Source: Pseudomonas sp. Ant30-3 (GTDB taxonomy: Bacteria > Pseudomonadota > Gammaproteobacteria > Pseudomonadales > Pseudomonadaceae). Taken from it: 64,000 bases of DNA. Location: NCBI RefSeq assembly GCF_000690905.1, contig NZ_JMCL01000040.1:1-64000 (forward strand), read 5' to 3'. Shown here in pieces: positions 8,801-15,690 of the stretch (position 1 is the stretch's first letter; the number at the start of each line of letters is the position of its first letter). The position numbers and the translations under genes were made by a program. The notes beneath the pieces are model-generated. The model saw nothing but the letters and a program-made list of their open reading frames with translations. It was not told the origin of the DNA and searched no databases.

Positions 8801-10698
8801 GCTGGAAAAACTTCCTCGAAGCAAACAACATCAACAACTATGCGATCGGCCTGGGCAATGGCGCTCGCAATCTCAACCTTGATCCGCTGGCGTTTGACGG
8901 TACCGCCGGTACGGGCCAAGGCACCGACACCAACTCCGTGGTGGTGACGGATCTCAACCAACTCAACTCGGTGCTTTCCGGTACCGTGGTCGGCGCGCCG
9001 GTCACCGGTACGTTGTTGGGCGAGGGCGGTACCTTTGGCGCCGATGGCGGTTTCATTAAAGCCATCACGGTCGATGGCACCACTTACAGCTTCGATCCGA
9101 AAGGCAACAGCAACCAGGGTTCGCTGACGGTCAGCGGGGCGGCCAACCATGGCACCTTTAACACGGTCAACAACACCCTGAGCATCGCCACCGACAACAA
9201 AGGCACGCTGGTGGTCAACCTCGATACCGGCGAATACACCTACACCTCGCAGAAAACCACGACGGTTGTGTTGACGGAAAACGTTGGTTTCACCGTCAGC
9301 GACAACGACGGCGACCTCTCCAGCGCCAAACTGGTGATCAAGGTCATCCCGAACGGGGCACCGGTGGCAGTGGACGATCACGTCATCACCAACGTGCTCG
9401 CGCCTAACATCGTCGTGCCCGGTGAGCTGTTGCTGGCCAACGACAAGGATCCAAATGGCGATCAGATGACCGCCTCGCCGACCACGTTCAAGACCGGCTG
9501 GGCCGCGAAAGGCGCAGACTTTATCGGCACCAAATCGAATTTCGTTTTCACCGGCAGCAATGAGCAGGCAGTGACAATTGCTCGCAGCCAGTTCGTTGCC
9601 AACACGGCGGCGATGACCGCTGTGCTGGTAGTGGGCGGTGCGTTGGGCGCGGTCAGCAACCTCAATGCCAATGACGAGGACCGCATCACCGTCAACCTGA
9701 AACAGGGTGAAACCCTCAACCTGGATCACAACCTGGCGGCGGGCAACATCGGCATGCAGTACTCGGTCAACGGTGGCGCGTTCATGGCGCTTGCGGACGG
9801 CCAGACCCTTACGGCGAACTCGGACGGCACCTACCAAATCCGTGTCATCAATACGCTGGATACCCCGGGCAACGGCGGAACTGATTCCGAAGCGTATAAA
9901 TTGACCATGACTGTCAATTACGCCAACGCCAAGGATGTCACTCCCGACGCACATGGCACCTACGCGGCCAACGACAGTCACGGCGGCAGTGACAGCGCGG
10001 CAGTGTCCATCAGCTATCAGGCCGGTCACACCATCGCCGGTACTGCAGGCGATGATGTGCTGGTGGCGGGCGCCGGCGATAACATCCTCAATGCCGGCAA
10101 CGGCAACGATGTGCTTAGCGCTGGCGCCGGCAACAACGAGCTGCACGGTGGCGCCGGCAATGACTTGCTCTACAGTGGCGCAGGCAACGATTTGCTCGAC
10201 GGTGGCACAGGCGTCGACACCGCCAACTACGCCAACGCCACGGCCGGGGTCAAAGTCGACCTGGGTCTGACAAATGCGCAGAACACCGGCGGTGCAGGCA
10301 CCGATACGTTGACCGCGATCGAAAACCTCACGGGCTCCAGCTTCAACGACCAGCTTACCGGTGACAGCCGTAGCAACGTCATCACCGGCGGGCTGGGCAA
10401 TGACATCCTCAACGGCGGCGACGGCGACGACTTCCTGATCGGCGGCCTCGGTAACAACACCCTGACGGGTGGTGCTGGTGCGGACACCTTCCAGTGGCTG
10501 AAAGGCAACAGCGGGCATGACGTGGTGACGGATTTCACCCCGGGTACCGACAAGCTCGACCTGTCACAACTGCTGCAGGGGGAAAACGCTACCGTCAGCT
10601 CGCTGGACGATTACCTGCACTTCAAAGTAATCGGCAGCGGCTCCGAAGTGATCACCAGTATCGATGTTAGCGCCATGGCCGGCGCTGCGCCGAACTAG
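2899..10698 (+). CDS. Giant LapA/MapA-family RTX adhesin, cut by an in-frame amber codon
   Basis: Cell-surface biofilm adhesin of the LapA class. ATG 2899 is chosen because GGAGG lies 8 bases upstream; it gives MATLIGTVTQIIGQVFAVAG, the conserved retention module that plugs the outer-membrane exporter (residues 1-100). A dialanine site TAAG (115-118) is the expected target of the periplasmic protease LapG. Then come a DPVDPV linker (190-205), seven VCBS/Ig-like repeats of about 245 residues, a von Willebrand A domain with MIDAS motif DVSGS from D1848, and two RTX blocks (about 2379-2438 and 2496-2527) with GGxGxDxL nonapeptides. The frame stops at TAG 10696, inside the C-terminal secretion region; see the entry for 10699-10842. 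The location near flagellar genes suggests the second P. fluorescens adhesin MapA rather than LapA; that is inference from remembered gene order. Confidence 0.9.
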   Translation: MATLIGTVTQIIGQVFAVAGDGARRVLTEGDKLYAGDQLMTGADGAVAVRLQNGQELTLGRGSSLQMNAQLLANQAPHVDTADATTPTQAQLTDVEQLQKAIAAGADPTQTGEATAAGPGNPGAPGGPLGGGHSFVLLEEVAGRVDPTVGFPTEGFNGIPEFPLGRLAGDPDNGDDGLGDPGDLPVNPIDPVDPVDPVDPVVPGDPQVPNTPNNPVTLTGLSVAGGELTVNEANLADGSARDAGALTQNSTFSITAPDGLTSLSIGGINVISGGVAAGFPQSITTQLGNTLTVTGYNPATGVVSYSYTLTGNETHSAGDGINNLSEQFTVVAGDNNGDTATGTLDVNISDDVPQAVDDSNDSTASENLVTLTGSVLPNDAQGADRIPVGPDSGPIIGGTFTGTYGTLVLNPNGTYTYTLNTSDADFKALTGGGNGTETFTYTLTDADGDTSTANLVLEINNNDDPVVIDGLTLAGGELTVREQNLGDGTSPDAAALTQSGTFTITAQDGVQTLTVGGIAVVTAGVAAGFPQSVVTPLGSTLTITGFDSVTGIVSYSYTLADNEAHPSANGSNSIAEQFAVTVVDDNGTTANGSLDVNIVDDVPQAINDSNTGTGSEALPALEGNVLTNDVQGADRVATGPITAGTFTGTYGTLVLNANGTYTYTLDVSDADFKALNGGGNGTESFVYTLTDADGDTSTATLVLNINNNNDDVILNGLDVNGGELTVSEQNLSDGTSPNTPALTQSDTFTVTALDGLQTLTVGGIALVTGGVAAGFPQSTVTPLGSTLTINGYNPITGVVSYTYTLVDNETHPNADGANSISESFDVVATDTDGSTASGQINVNIVDDLPTANPDADTVQEGGTVSGNVLNNDIGGADGPALSGAVVGVRAGSDTASSAIGGLNSQINGSYGYLTLDASGNAVYHSNPNAVSAPGATDVFTYTVRDADGDESTTTITINVADCTLVAAVDTDVTVKENALDLTKDGQDLAPGTVTGSQSGNTGETASGTLVGSVTGTTGALTYTLVGNATGTYGQIQVNPDGTYTYTLTSPPTTTPNANDGPNTLSESFTYQATDPLGNSVTSTIVINIVDDVPTASVDLTSVAEGGTVSGNVLVNDVLGADGPAAGGAVVGVRGGSDTSSSAIGGLNSQINGTYGYLTLDANGNAVYHSNPNTVGAPGATDVFTYTIRDADGDESTTTITIDVSNSRLLAATDSDVKVYEKALDLIRDGQDLAPGVVEGSRPNSTAETATGTLVGSVTGAVGAITYSLVSNATGNYGQILLNADGSYTYTLTSPATTTPGVDDGPNRLTESFTYQATDSLGNTVTSQIVVNIVDDVPIAHCDFVSVVEGGTVTGNVLGNDILGADGAAAAGAVIGVRAGDDNSSSAIGGLNTQIQGTYGYLTLDAQGNAVYHSNPNSVKPAGATDVFSYTVRDGDGDEATTTITIDVSNSALVAATDKDVKVSEKALDLTRDGQDLAPGTVIGSQPGSTAETASGTLVGSVTGAVGAITYSLVGNPTGTYGQILLNADGSYTYTLTSPATTTPGVDDGPNRLTESFTYQATDSLGNTVTSQIVVNIVDDVPIAHCDFVSVVEGGTVTGNVLGNDKLGADGAAAGGAVIGVRAGDDNSSSAIGGLNTKIQGNYGYLTLDAQGNAVYHSNPNSVNPAGATDVFSYTVRDGDGDEATTTITIDVNNSGIVAAKDTDVTVYEKALDLNKGGLDLAPGTVTGSEPGNAGETASGTLVGSVSGASGAVTYTLVGNATGAFGQLLLNPNGTYTYTLTSAPKTSPGANDGANSVSESFTYKATDALGNSTTSTIQINIVDDVPKAVASDRSVAAVEIDSNLLLVIDVSGSMKDASGVAGLSRMALAKQAISALLDKYDDLGDVKVQIVTFSSDAADKTSIWVDVATAKSIISGLVAHGDTNYDAAIKVAQTAFSNDGKLAGAQNVGYFFSDGKPTVGNLDKTEEAGWKNFLEANNINNYAIGLGNGARNLNLDPLAFDGTAGTGQGTDTNSVVVTDLNQLNSVLSGTVVGAPVTGTLLGEGGTFGADGGFIKAITVDGTTYSFDPKGNSNQGSLTVSGAANHGTFNTVNNTLSIATDNKGTLVVNLDTGEYTYTSQKTTTVVLTENVGFTVSDNDGDLSSAKLVIKVIPNGAPVAVDDHVITNVLAPNIVVPGELLLANDKDPNGDQMTASPTTFKTGWAAKGADFIGTKSNFVFTGSNEQAVTIARSQFVANTAAMTAVLVVGGALGAVSNLNANDEDRITVNLKQGETLNLDHNLAAGNIGMQYSVNGGAFMALADGQTLTANSDGTYQIRVINTLDTPGNGGTDSEAYKLTMTVNYANAKDVTPDAHGTYAANDSHGGSDSAAVSISYQAGHTIAGTAGDDVLVAGAGDNILNAGNGNDVLSAGAGNNELHGGAGNDLLYSGAGNDLLDGGTGVDTANYANATAGVKVDLGLTNAQNTGGAGTDTLTAIENLTGSSFNDQLTGDSRSNVITGGLGNDILNGGDGDDFLIGGLGNNTLTGGAGADTFQWLKGNSGHDVVTDFTPGTDKLDLSQLLQGENATVSSLDDYLHFKVIGSGSEVITSIDVSAMAGAAPN
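5425..8352 (+). repeat. Four tandem 732-bp repeats inside the adhesin
   Basis: The motif encoding NIVDD(V/L)P recurs with its first codon at 5425, 6157, 6889, 7621 and 8353, exactly 732 bases (244 codons) apart. The units starting at 6889 and 7621 are nearly identical over long stretches, which points to recent duplication or gene conversion. Three earlier repeats (markers 3937, 4687, 5425) have units of 750 and 738 bases and are more diverged. Confidence 0.85.
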
Positions 10699-10842
10699 AC
10701 CATCGATCTGGCCGGTGTCAACCTCGCCAGCCATTACGGCGTGACGCCGGGTGCGGGTGGGATGGTCGCAGGCGGGCATGACACCGCGACGATCATCACT
10801 GGCATGTTGAATGACCACTCGCTGAAGGTTGATACCGTTTGA
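10699..10842 (+). pseudogene. C-terminal tail of the adhesin beyond the amber codon
   Basis: Directly after TAG 10696-10698 the same frame stays open for 47 codons to TGA 10840-10842. The tail begins TIDLAGVNLASHYGV and ends NDHSLKVDTV, the style of C-terminus seen in LapA-type adhesins, and contains the expected non-cleaved type I secretion signal. A terminator follows at once. The simplest reading is a CAG (Gln) to TAG change. Unless the codon is suppressed or is a sequencing error, the product would lack the last 47 residues and might not be exported. Confidence 0.8.
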
Positions 10843-10860
10843 TCTGATAACTGCAACAAC

Positions 10861-10899
10861 GAAGCCCGCCATTCCCTTGTAAGGGATGGCGGGCTTTTT
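10861..10899 (+). terminator. Rho-independent terminator after the adhesin
   Basis: The stem GCCCGCCAT...ATGGCGGGC, with one bulged T and a short loop, is followed by TTTTT. It lies 19 bases after the ancestral TGA at 10842, which supports that TGA as the original end of the gene. Confidence 0.85.
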
Positions 10900-11172
10900 A
10901 ATGCGCGTGATTTGTGGATGTCGCCCCCCGACCAGCGGTTCTAAAACCTGTGATTTATGACAGTAGCCGGCACATCGAGTCTGCCTTTAAATCATCTCGT
11001 CAGGCGCGCGAAGCACGGTGGGAGTTCACCGGTTAATGACGATTCCACTTCGCTTCCACCGTCGAGCATTTGTATCGGGAAGGTTTTCAAATCGCCGTCG
11101 ACTGCCGTCGGTAGCACAGATTCGCTACACCCCTTGGGCTACTCGAGCCCGGCCAATGGAAGGAACTGCGAA

Positions 11173-13164
11173 ATGACCGTATATGAAAGATTCAAGACGC
11201 TGACTGCACAACAACAGCGGCTGTACAACAATAGGGTGATGCTGGGCAACCTTCCCAAACGCAAAAACTCTGCGCCGACCCTGAAAAGCGCCGTGCTGCT
11301 TGCTGCGACCGCAGATGACCCAGGCAACCAGCTGCAGCGCAAGGACCGAAACTTTGCCATGGATGTGAGCATTGCCGAGTTCCCGGATGCCAGTTCCCAA
11401 CAAAGGCAACGTATAAGGGTTCAGCTGATTTGGGATGGGTCTCTGATCGGAGAAGAGCAGACTTTTATCATTCCTTTGACGCCTGCCGAAATTACAGCGA
11501 AATTCCCGATGACATTTCAAGTTGACGCGGCGCGCCTGAATGTTCCTGGGCCGCATTCGTTGGGTTTTAAACAGTGGTATGGCATCAACAGTGAAGACTC
11601 CGATGAGCTTAATATCAATATCGATATGGACCCGCCTACTCCTGTCGGTAAAGTAAATGTTCCTGCCGAAATTGAAGCGGAACAAATGATAACCAAGCAG
11701 TACCTCAAAACTCACGGGTTTGTTCTATTGAGCTGCAATGAGTGGGGCGGGGCAAAATTGCATGACAAAGTTCAATTTCGCTATGGCAAGTCATTGCCTC
11801 TGTCTCGTTTGATCGACGAAGTCGAACGCACGGATATGTCCATACTTCCGGAGACCCGTAAGCTGACAGAGGCATTTATTGGTGAGGAGGAGGGTGACCA
11901 TTCGCTTTTTTATGTGCTTGTAGATCGTAAGGGTAATGAGAGCCTTCCATCAGAGTCCAGAGTACTGAGTGTAATTCTGTCAGATCCTCCGGAAAACTTG
12001 AATTTAAAAATTGAACTGCACGACGACGACGGAAAAATCCTGGTTGACGATGCACGGACCCCGGTTACTGTAATTATTACATACGATATCCCGTTGGATG
12101 GGGACAGGGCGCTAGTGAGCGTTGACGGGCAGATACCCATCAATGTTTCGGTTACGCAATCTCCGTGTGTGATTTCACTGCCGTATAAATATCTGCAAAA
12201 CGGTAATAATGGTTTGAAAACGGTACCGCTTGTGTATCAGATCAGCCGCGGCAAGTTACTGTTTCCGAAAGTCCCTACGCCTAAGGATTTGACCATTGAT
12301 CTGCGGTCACCGGTAACCGTTGATCCGGAGAATCCGGGTTTGCCGGGTTCTCCGCATCCGGATCTTTTACCCGTTAATGTGCAAGGCTCCGTCACAACTG
12401 AGGCTAACACGATCAGGGCAGGGGACCTCGTTGCCCCGGTTGATGCCACTGTGGACATTTATAAAGGGCATGAGGCCGGACAAGTGGTGTCTCTATTTGT
12501 CAACGGAGTCGCTGTTCCAGCGGACCCTGCCAACGCCAGAGGCAAGGGTGGCGTGTGGACGATGGACGGTTCTGAAACAGATGCGACGGTACTGGCATTT
12601 ACGATTGAGCCAGGAATTTTCCAAGCCAGCGGAAACGATCCAGCCACATTGTGTCACTACAATGTATCGCACACTTTGAACGAAAATCTCAACCGTTCCC
12701 AGAATCAGCATGTTGACGTGTACATTGTGCCAATTAATTTACCAGTGCCAAAATTTTTGCACACGATCGATGATCTTGATGGGCCAACGTTAGGTTGCAG
12801 GTCCATTCGGGACGACTCGTTGCTGGGTAAGGTTATCGAAGTGGAAGTTCCTGGTGGTGAACCAAAACTGGCAAACCAAGACCTCGAATTTGTCTATCAG
12901 GGCTATTTAAACGACTTTACCGGCGGGGGTAATGATCCGGGTGCGGAGATCCCTGGCAATACGGTGACAGTTAGAAAAACCCCATCACCGGAAGAAGCAA
13001 GAGATGGTTTCCTGGTGAAAGTGCCCTACGCGCAATTTGCAATTACTAATGACGGTTGGGGCAAGGTTGCTTATAGCGCATCTATTGATGGTCAGACGAT
13101 ATCGGCCACCTCTGACCCCACCAAGGTGACGATGCGGATCAGCGGAGGTACTTGCGCAATCTGA
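11173..13164 (+). CDS. Ig-like domain protein of unknown function
   Basis: A 663-residue protein I cannot assign to a named family. ATG 11173 is chosen because AAGGAA precedes it at good spacing; the frame is open further upstream without a clear SD. No signal peptide or membrane segment is visible. The N-terminal 60 residues are polar (MTVYERFKTLTAQQQRLYNN). The rest reads as a string of beta-rich Ig-like modules with phrases such as DPPTPVGKV, LVDRKGNESLPS and a proline-rich linker around VDPENPGLPGSPHPD. Codon use is more AT-rich than in surrounding core genes, which suggests horizontal acquisition. It precedes an autotransporter, and another Ig-repeat protein lies just beyond (15691-17760), so a surface or secreted role is possible but unproven. 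Confidence 0.75.
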   Translation: MTVYERFKTLTAQQQRLYNNRVMLGNLPKRKNSAPTLKSAVLLAATADDPGNQLQRKDRNFAMDVSIAEFPDASSQQRQRIRVQLIWDGSLIGEEQTFIIPLTPAEITAKFPMTFQVDAARLNVPGPHSLGFKQWYGINSEDSDELNINIDMDPPTPVGKVNVPAEIEAEQMITKQYLKTHGFVLLSCNEWGGAKLHDKVQFRYGKSLPLSRLIDEVERTDMSILPETRKLTEAFIGEEEGDHSLFYVLVDRKGNESLPSESRVLSVILSDPPENLNLKIELHDDDGKILVDDARTPVTVIITYDIPLDGDRALVSVDGQIPINVSVTQSPCVISLPYKYLQNGNNGLKTVPLVYQISRGKLLFPKVPTPKDLTIDLRSPVTVDPENPGLPGSPHPDLLPVNVQGSVTTEANTIRAGDLVAPVDATVDIYKGHEAGQVVSLFVNGVAVPADPANARGKGGVWTMDGSETDATVLAFTIEPGIFQASGNDPATLCHYNVSHTLNENLNRSQNQHVDVYIVPINLPVPKFLHTIDDLDGPTLGCRSIRDDSLLGKVIEVEVPGGEPKLANQDLEFVYQGYLNDFTGGGNDPGAEIPGNTVTVRKTPSPEEARDGFLVKVPYAQFAITNDGWGKVAYSASIDGQTISATSDPTKVTMRISGGTCAI

Positions 13165-13174
13165 TGGGTTCACG

Positions 13175-13198
13175 GAGGCACGAAAGTGCCTCTTTTTT
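13175..13198 (+). terminator. Rho-independent terminator
   Basis: A perfect stem GAGGCAC/GTGCCTC closed by a GAAA tetraloop and followed by six T residues, 11 bases after the stop of the Ig-like protein. Confidence 0.92.
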
Positions 13199-13365
13199 GT
13201 ACTGTCAGGTAATTATCTAAGCCAGCCATGGCAGGCGAGAACTTTCCTTACTTTAAGAGAGATAAATCCTACATTTTTGCGTAGGAAGATTCTGTATTGT
13301 CCGCACCCTTTGGCGTCCCTGAACATTTAGCCGAAGGGACCGATTTTTTTAAAAGGTGCAGGCGC

Positions 13366-15636
13366 ATGATATTGGGTAAAAAAATTTCAGGCGTACCTGA
13401 TTCCACAGGTGCGTTCACAGTATTGTCATTGTCCGCTTTCTTTTTTATGAGCTGCCCGGCGTGGGCAGCGACCATCGTCGATAACGGCGCAACGCTGGAC
13501 GTCGATTCGGCTACAACGCCAGTCACGGATTACCTGGTACGCAACAACAGCACTCTGAATGTCCAAGGGGCGTTAACCGAGAGCATCCGCGTGACATCCG
13601 GCTCTGCCCTCAACCTCAATGATGCGATGGTCAACGGACAAAATGGTGGCATTGGTGTCGCCATTAATAGCAGTAGCGCGGCCATCAATCGGGCGACAGT
13701 CAACAGTGATTCGACGGCCCTGTTGGTCAATCGCCCTAATGCGTCGACGCAGGGGTCCACCGTAACGGCTGCCGACAGTGAGTTCAACGGCGGTGAAACC
13801 GGTGCCGCCGTCTCCGGCTTGAGTACCCTCGAACTCATCAATAGCCAAGCGACCGGGACAACCGCGGGTAGTCACGGTGTGGACATTTTCGGCGGTGCAG
13901 TTCGCGCAACGGCGCGTACACACATCAGCGGTGATGTTGCGGGTGTAGTGATGGTCAATGATCCTGCACAACAGGGCAACGCTTCTCTGTTCCTGGACAA
14001 CTCCACCGTGGAAGGCCGCAATGGCGCAGCAATTATCATTGATCAAGGCGTTGACGCCACCATCACTGTATCGAACAACTCCACGCTGATTGGCAGTAAC
14101 GGAAACTTGCTCGAGGTACAGGGCGCTTCGGCGGCAGACATGGACATTGTGAACAGTCGCCTGCAAGGAAACGTGCAAATCACCGGGAACAGCACGGCCA
14201 GCCTGATGTTCGACCGGGCGGCGATGGCTGGCGATATCGTTCGTGAGGAAGGCTCTCTGGCCAATGTTGTCTTGAACAATGGATCATCATTCACCGGTCG
14301 TTTGAACGGCAGCAACCTTGCCCTCAACGAGTCGGATCTGACCATGGTGGACAACGACCGCATCGATACGTTGTCGTTGAACGACGGCACGGTCAACTTC
14401 GGTGTCCCTGGAGAACAGCGCGCCGCGCGCCAACTTGACGTCGTTACGCTTTCCGGCTCTGGCACCATTGCCATGCAGGGTAATTTTGCCACTGGGGAAA
14501 GGGACTTGCTAACAGCCGCAACGGCCACAGGCAGCTTTGATCTGGAGGTTAATGCGTCAGGCAAGGATGCCGCAGATCCACAGCCACTGACGCTGGTGCA
14601 GATCGAGCGTAACCAGGCCACTTTCTCGTTGCTGGGCGGCCGGGTTAATGTCGGCACCTGGGACTATGAACTGGCTGAAAGGACCAATACCGACGGCGGT
14701 ACCGAGTATTACCTCAATCCCACCACGCGACTCAGCCCTGGTGCCCAATCGGTCGTGGCCTTGTTTCAAACGGCACTCACAGTCTCTTACGGCGAATTGA
14801 AGTCGCTGGAAAACCGCATGGGCGAGTTGCAATCGGACGCCAATCTGAACGGATTGTGGATTCGGCCTTACGGCAACGAGTACAAAGTTGCGGACGGTTC
14901 GGGCGTTGGCTACAGCCAACAACAGCAGGGATTATCCCTGGGTGTCGACACCCGACTGGGCCACAGTCAATGGCGGGTCGGCTTGATGGCCGGTTACAGC
15001 CAGTCGGATCTGTCGCTCGACGGCGGTACTTCGGCCGATGTCGACAGCTACTACTTCGGACCTTATTTCAGCTGGTCTAATCCGGACAATGGCGACTTCC
15101 TGGACGGCGCTCTGAAATTCAACCATCTGCGTAATGAATCCAAAGTCAGCATGAGTGATGGGCAGCGGGCCAAAGGTGACTATAGCAATTCAGCGGTGAG
15201 TGCATTGCTGGAGGGTGGTCGTCTGATCGATCTGGGCAATGACTGGTTTGCCAAGCCTTCGGTTCAGTTATCCGCTGCGGTTATCCAGGGCGGGAACTAT
15301 CGGCTGGATAACGATATGCAAGCAGACAGTGATCGCACCCATTCATTGCGGACCAAGCTCGGTGTTTCGGCGGGTCGCTCTGTCAATCTGGGCAGTATGC
15401 GAGTGAGGCCTTACGGGCGGGTGGCCATGGTTCACGAATTTGCCTCGAACGATAACGTGCGGGTCAACGGCAACACCCTCAATACCGATTTGTCGGGTTC
15501 CGGTTTTGAAGTGGGCACCGGCATGACAGTTTCGGTGTCGGACAACATGCGCTTCGATGCGGGTGTGGATTATGCCAAGGGTAAAAACATTGAACAGCCT
15601 GTCGCGGTAACACTGGGGATGAGTTATCAGTGGTAG
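13366..15636 (+). CDS. Autotransporter with beta-helix passenger and outer-membrane barrel
   Basis: Type Va secretion protein of 756 residues. The N-terminus gives a signal peptide (MILGKKISGVPDSTG..., hydrophobic core TVLSLSAFFF, cleavage after AWA). The passenger (about 35-480) is rich in Asn, Ser and Gly and shows the repeating short strands of a right-handed beta-helix, pertactin-like. The barrel occupies about residues 495-756 and ends in the aromatic residue of MSYQW, the usual beta-barrel insertion signal. ATG 13366 has a weak SD (AGGTGCAG). TTG 13297, preceded by AGGAAG, would add 23 residues and an extended signal region, so the start is uncertain. The target of the passenger is unknown; no protease or lipase motif was seen. 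Confidence 0.88.
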   Translation: MILGKKISGVPDSTGAFTVLSLSAFFFMSCPAWAATIVDNGATLDVDSATTPVTDYLVRNNSTLNVQGALTESIRVTSGSALNLNDAMVNGQNGGIGVAINSSSAAINRATVNSDSTALLVNRPNASTQGSTVTAADSEFNGGETGAAVSGLSTLELINSQATGTTAGSHGVDIFGGAVRATARTHISGDVAGVVMVNDPAQQGNASLFLDNSTVEGRNGAAIIIDQGVDATITVSNNSTLIGSNGNLLEVQGASAADMDIVNSRLQGNVQITGNSTASLMFDRAAMAGDIVREEGSLANVVLNNGSSFTGRLNGSNLALNESDLTMVDNDRIDTLSLNDGTVNFGVPGEQRAARQLDVVTLSGSGTIAMQGNFATGERDLLTAATATGSFDLEVNASGKDAADPQPLTLVQIERNQATFSLLGGRVNVGTWDYELAERTNTDGGTEYYLNPTTRLSPGAQSVVALFQTALTVSYGELKSLENRMGELQSDANLNGLWIRPYGNEYKVADGSGVGYSQQQQGLSLGVDTRLGHSQWRVGLMAGYSQSDLSLDGGTSADVDSYYFGPYFSWSNPDNGDFLDGALKFNHLRNESKVSMSDGQRAKGDYSNSAVSALLEGGRLIDLGNDWFAKPSVQLSAAVIQGGNYRLDNDMQADSDRTHSLRTKLGVSAGRSVNLGSMRVRPYGRVAMVHEFASNDNVRVNGNTLNTDLSGSGFEVGTGMTVSVSDNMRFDAGVDYAKGKNIEQPVAVTLGMSYQW

Positions 15637-15644
15637 AAAAGAAG

Positions 15645-15673
15645 TAAAAAAACCGCTTTTAAGCGGTTTTTTT
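15645..15673. terminator. Bidirectional terminator between convergent genes
   Basis: AAAAACCGCTT / AAGCGGTTTTTTT forms a hairpin with A-tract and T-tract on both sides. It serves the autotransporter on the plus strand and the Ig-repeat protein on the minus strand. Confidence 0.9.
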
Positions 15674-15690
15674 GTTGATGGTTCCCAAGC

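Noticed and set aside
3073..10518. Very long open frames on the minus strand (over 1100 and 1280 codons) opposite the adhesin
   Set aside because: They mirror the repeat structure of the adhesin, have no ribosome binding site, and arise from GC-rich, repetitive codon use. Their products are Val/Gly/Arg/His-rich shadows.
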